DNA of 6,888 nucleotides from an uncultured Acidimicrobiaceae bacterium (GTDB lineage: Bacteria; Actinomycetota; Acidimicrobiia; Acidimicrobiales; Ilumatobacteraceae): positions 1-6,888 of the forward strand of contig CAIVDG010000235.1 of NCBI GenBank assembly GCA_903904615.1, given 5' to 3'. Numbering within the stretch: position 1 is the stretch's first letter; the number at the start of each line of letters is the position of its first letter. The translations under genes were made by a program, and so were the position numbers. This document shows positions 6,856 through 6,888 of this stretch, piece by piece. Below the pieces are notes generated by a model, which did no database searches, was not told the origin of the DNA, and saw only the letters and a program-made list of their open reading frames with translations.

Positions 6856-6888
6856 GTGGGCCGCATTCGTGTTTCCATCTACATCAAC
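6856..6888 (+). CDS. Possible start of the next plus-strand gene (cut by window edge)
   Basis: Three bases after the galT stop a GTG opens a frame reading MGRIRVSIYIN to the window end. The alternation of basic and hydrophobic residues is what a first beta strand would look like, and the tight spacing suggests an operon with galT. Eleven codons are too few to name a family, and no clear ribosome site precedes it. Confidence 0.35.
   Translation, partial: MGRIRVSIYIN

Overview
This window looks like an ordinary chromosomal housekeeping region of a member of the Actinomycetota. Base composition is moderately GC-rich, GTG starts are used, and four minus-strand genes (cysteine desulfurase, mnmA, a MetE C-terminal-like protein, ligA) form a set that, from memory, also sits close together in Mycobacterium (Rv3025c, Rv3024c, Rv3015c, ligA/Rv3014c) and other actinobacteria. 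A deep-branching class such as Acidimicrobiia is my guess. It rests on overall character and not on a decisive marker.

Layout, left to right. Bases 1-728 (-) are the first 242 codons of NAD+-dependent DNA ligase ligA, cut by the window edge. Bases 767-1810 (-) encode a single-domain MetE-like protein with an excellent Shine-Dalgarno sequence. Bases 1842-2768 (+) encode an unrecognised multi-pass membrane protein, divergent from the MetE-like gene and overlapping mnmA tail to tail by 11 bp. Bases 2758-3813 (-) are mnmA, and 3810-4967 (-) is an IscS-type cysteine desulfurase whose stop overlaps the mnmA start by 4 bp (GTGA). Divergent from it, 5022-5807 (+) encodes a class I SAM-dependent methyltransferase, followed at 5872-6852 (+) by a GalT-type uridylyltransferase. 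A further plus-strand reading frame begins at about 6856 and leaves the window.

How the genes fit together. The desulfurase and MnmA are a known sulfur-relay pair: cysteine sulfur passes as a persulfide to MnmA, which makes 2-thiouridine at tRNA position 34. Their overlap suggests coupled translation. LigA is the essential replication and repair ligase. The MetE-like protein keeps the His-x-Cys and distal Cys zinc ligands but lacks the N-terminal half of MetE and the usual third ligand Glu, so its reaction is uncertain. The methyltransferase and GalT probably share a transcript, but no common pathway can be read from the sequence.

There is no gene-free stretch longer than about 65 bp. I saw no RNA gene, CRISPR array, mobile element, long repeat or convincing intrinsic terminator. 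I found no evidence of a new multi-gene system. The points most worth checking are the altered zinc site of the MetE-like protein, the unknown membrane gene inside the conserved cluster, and the start codon of galT.
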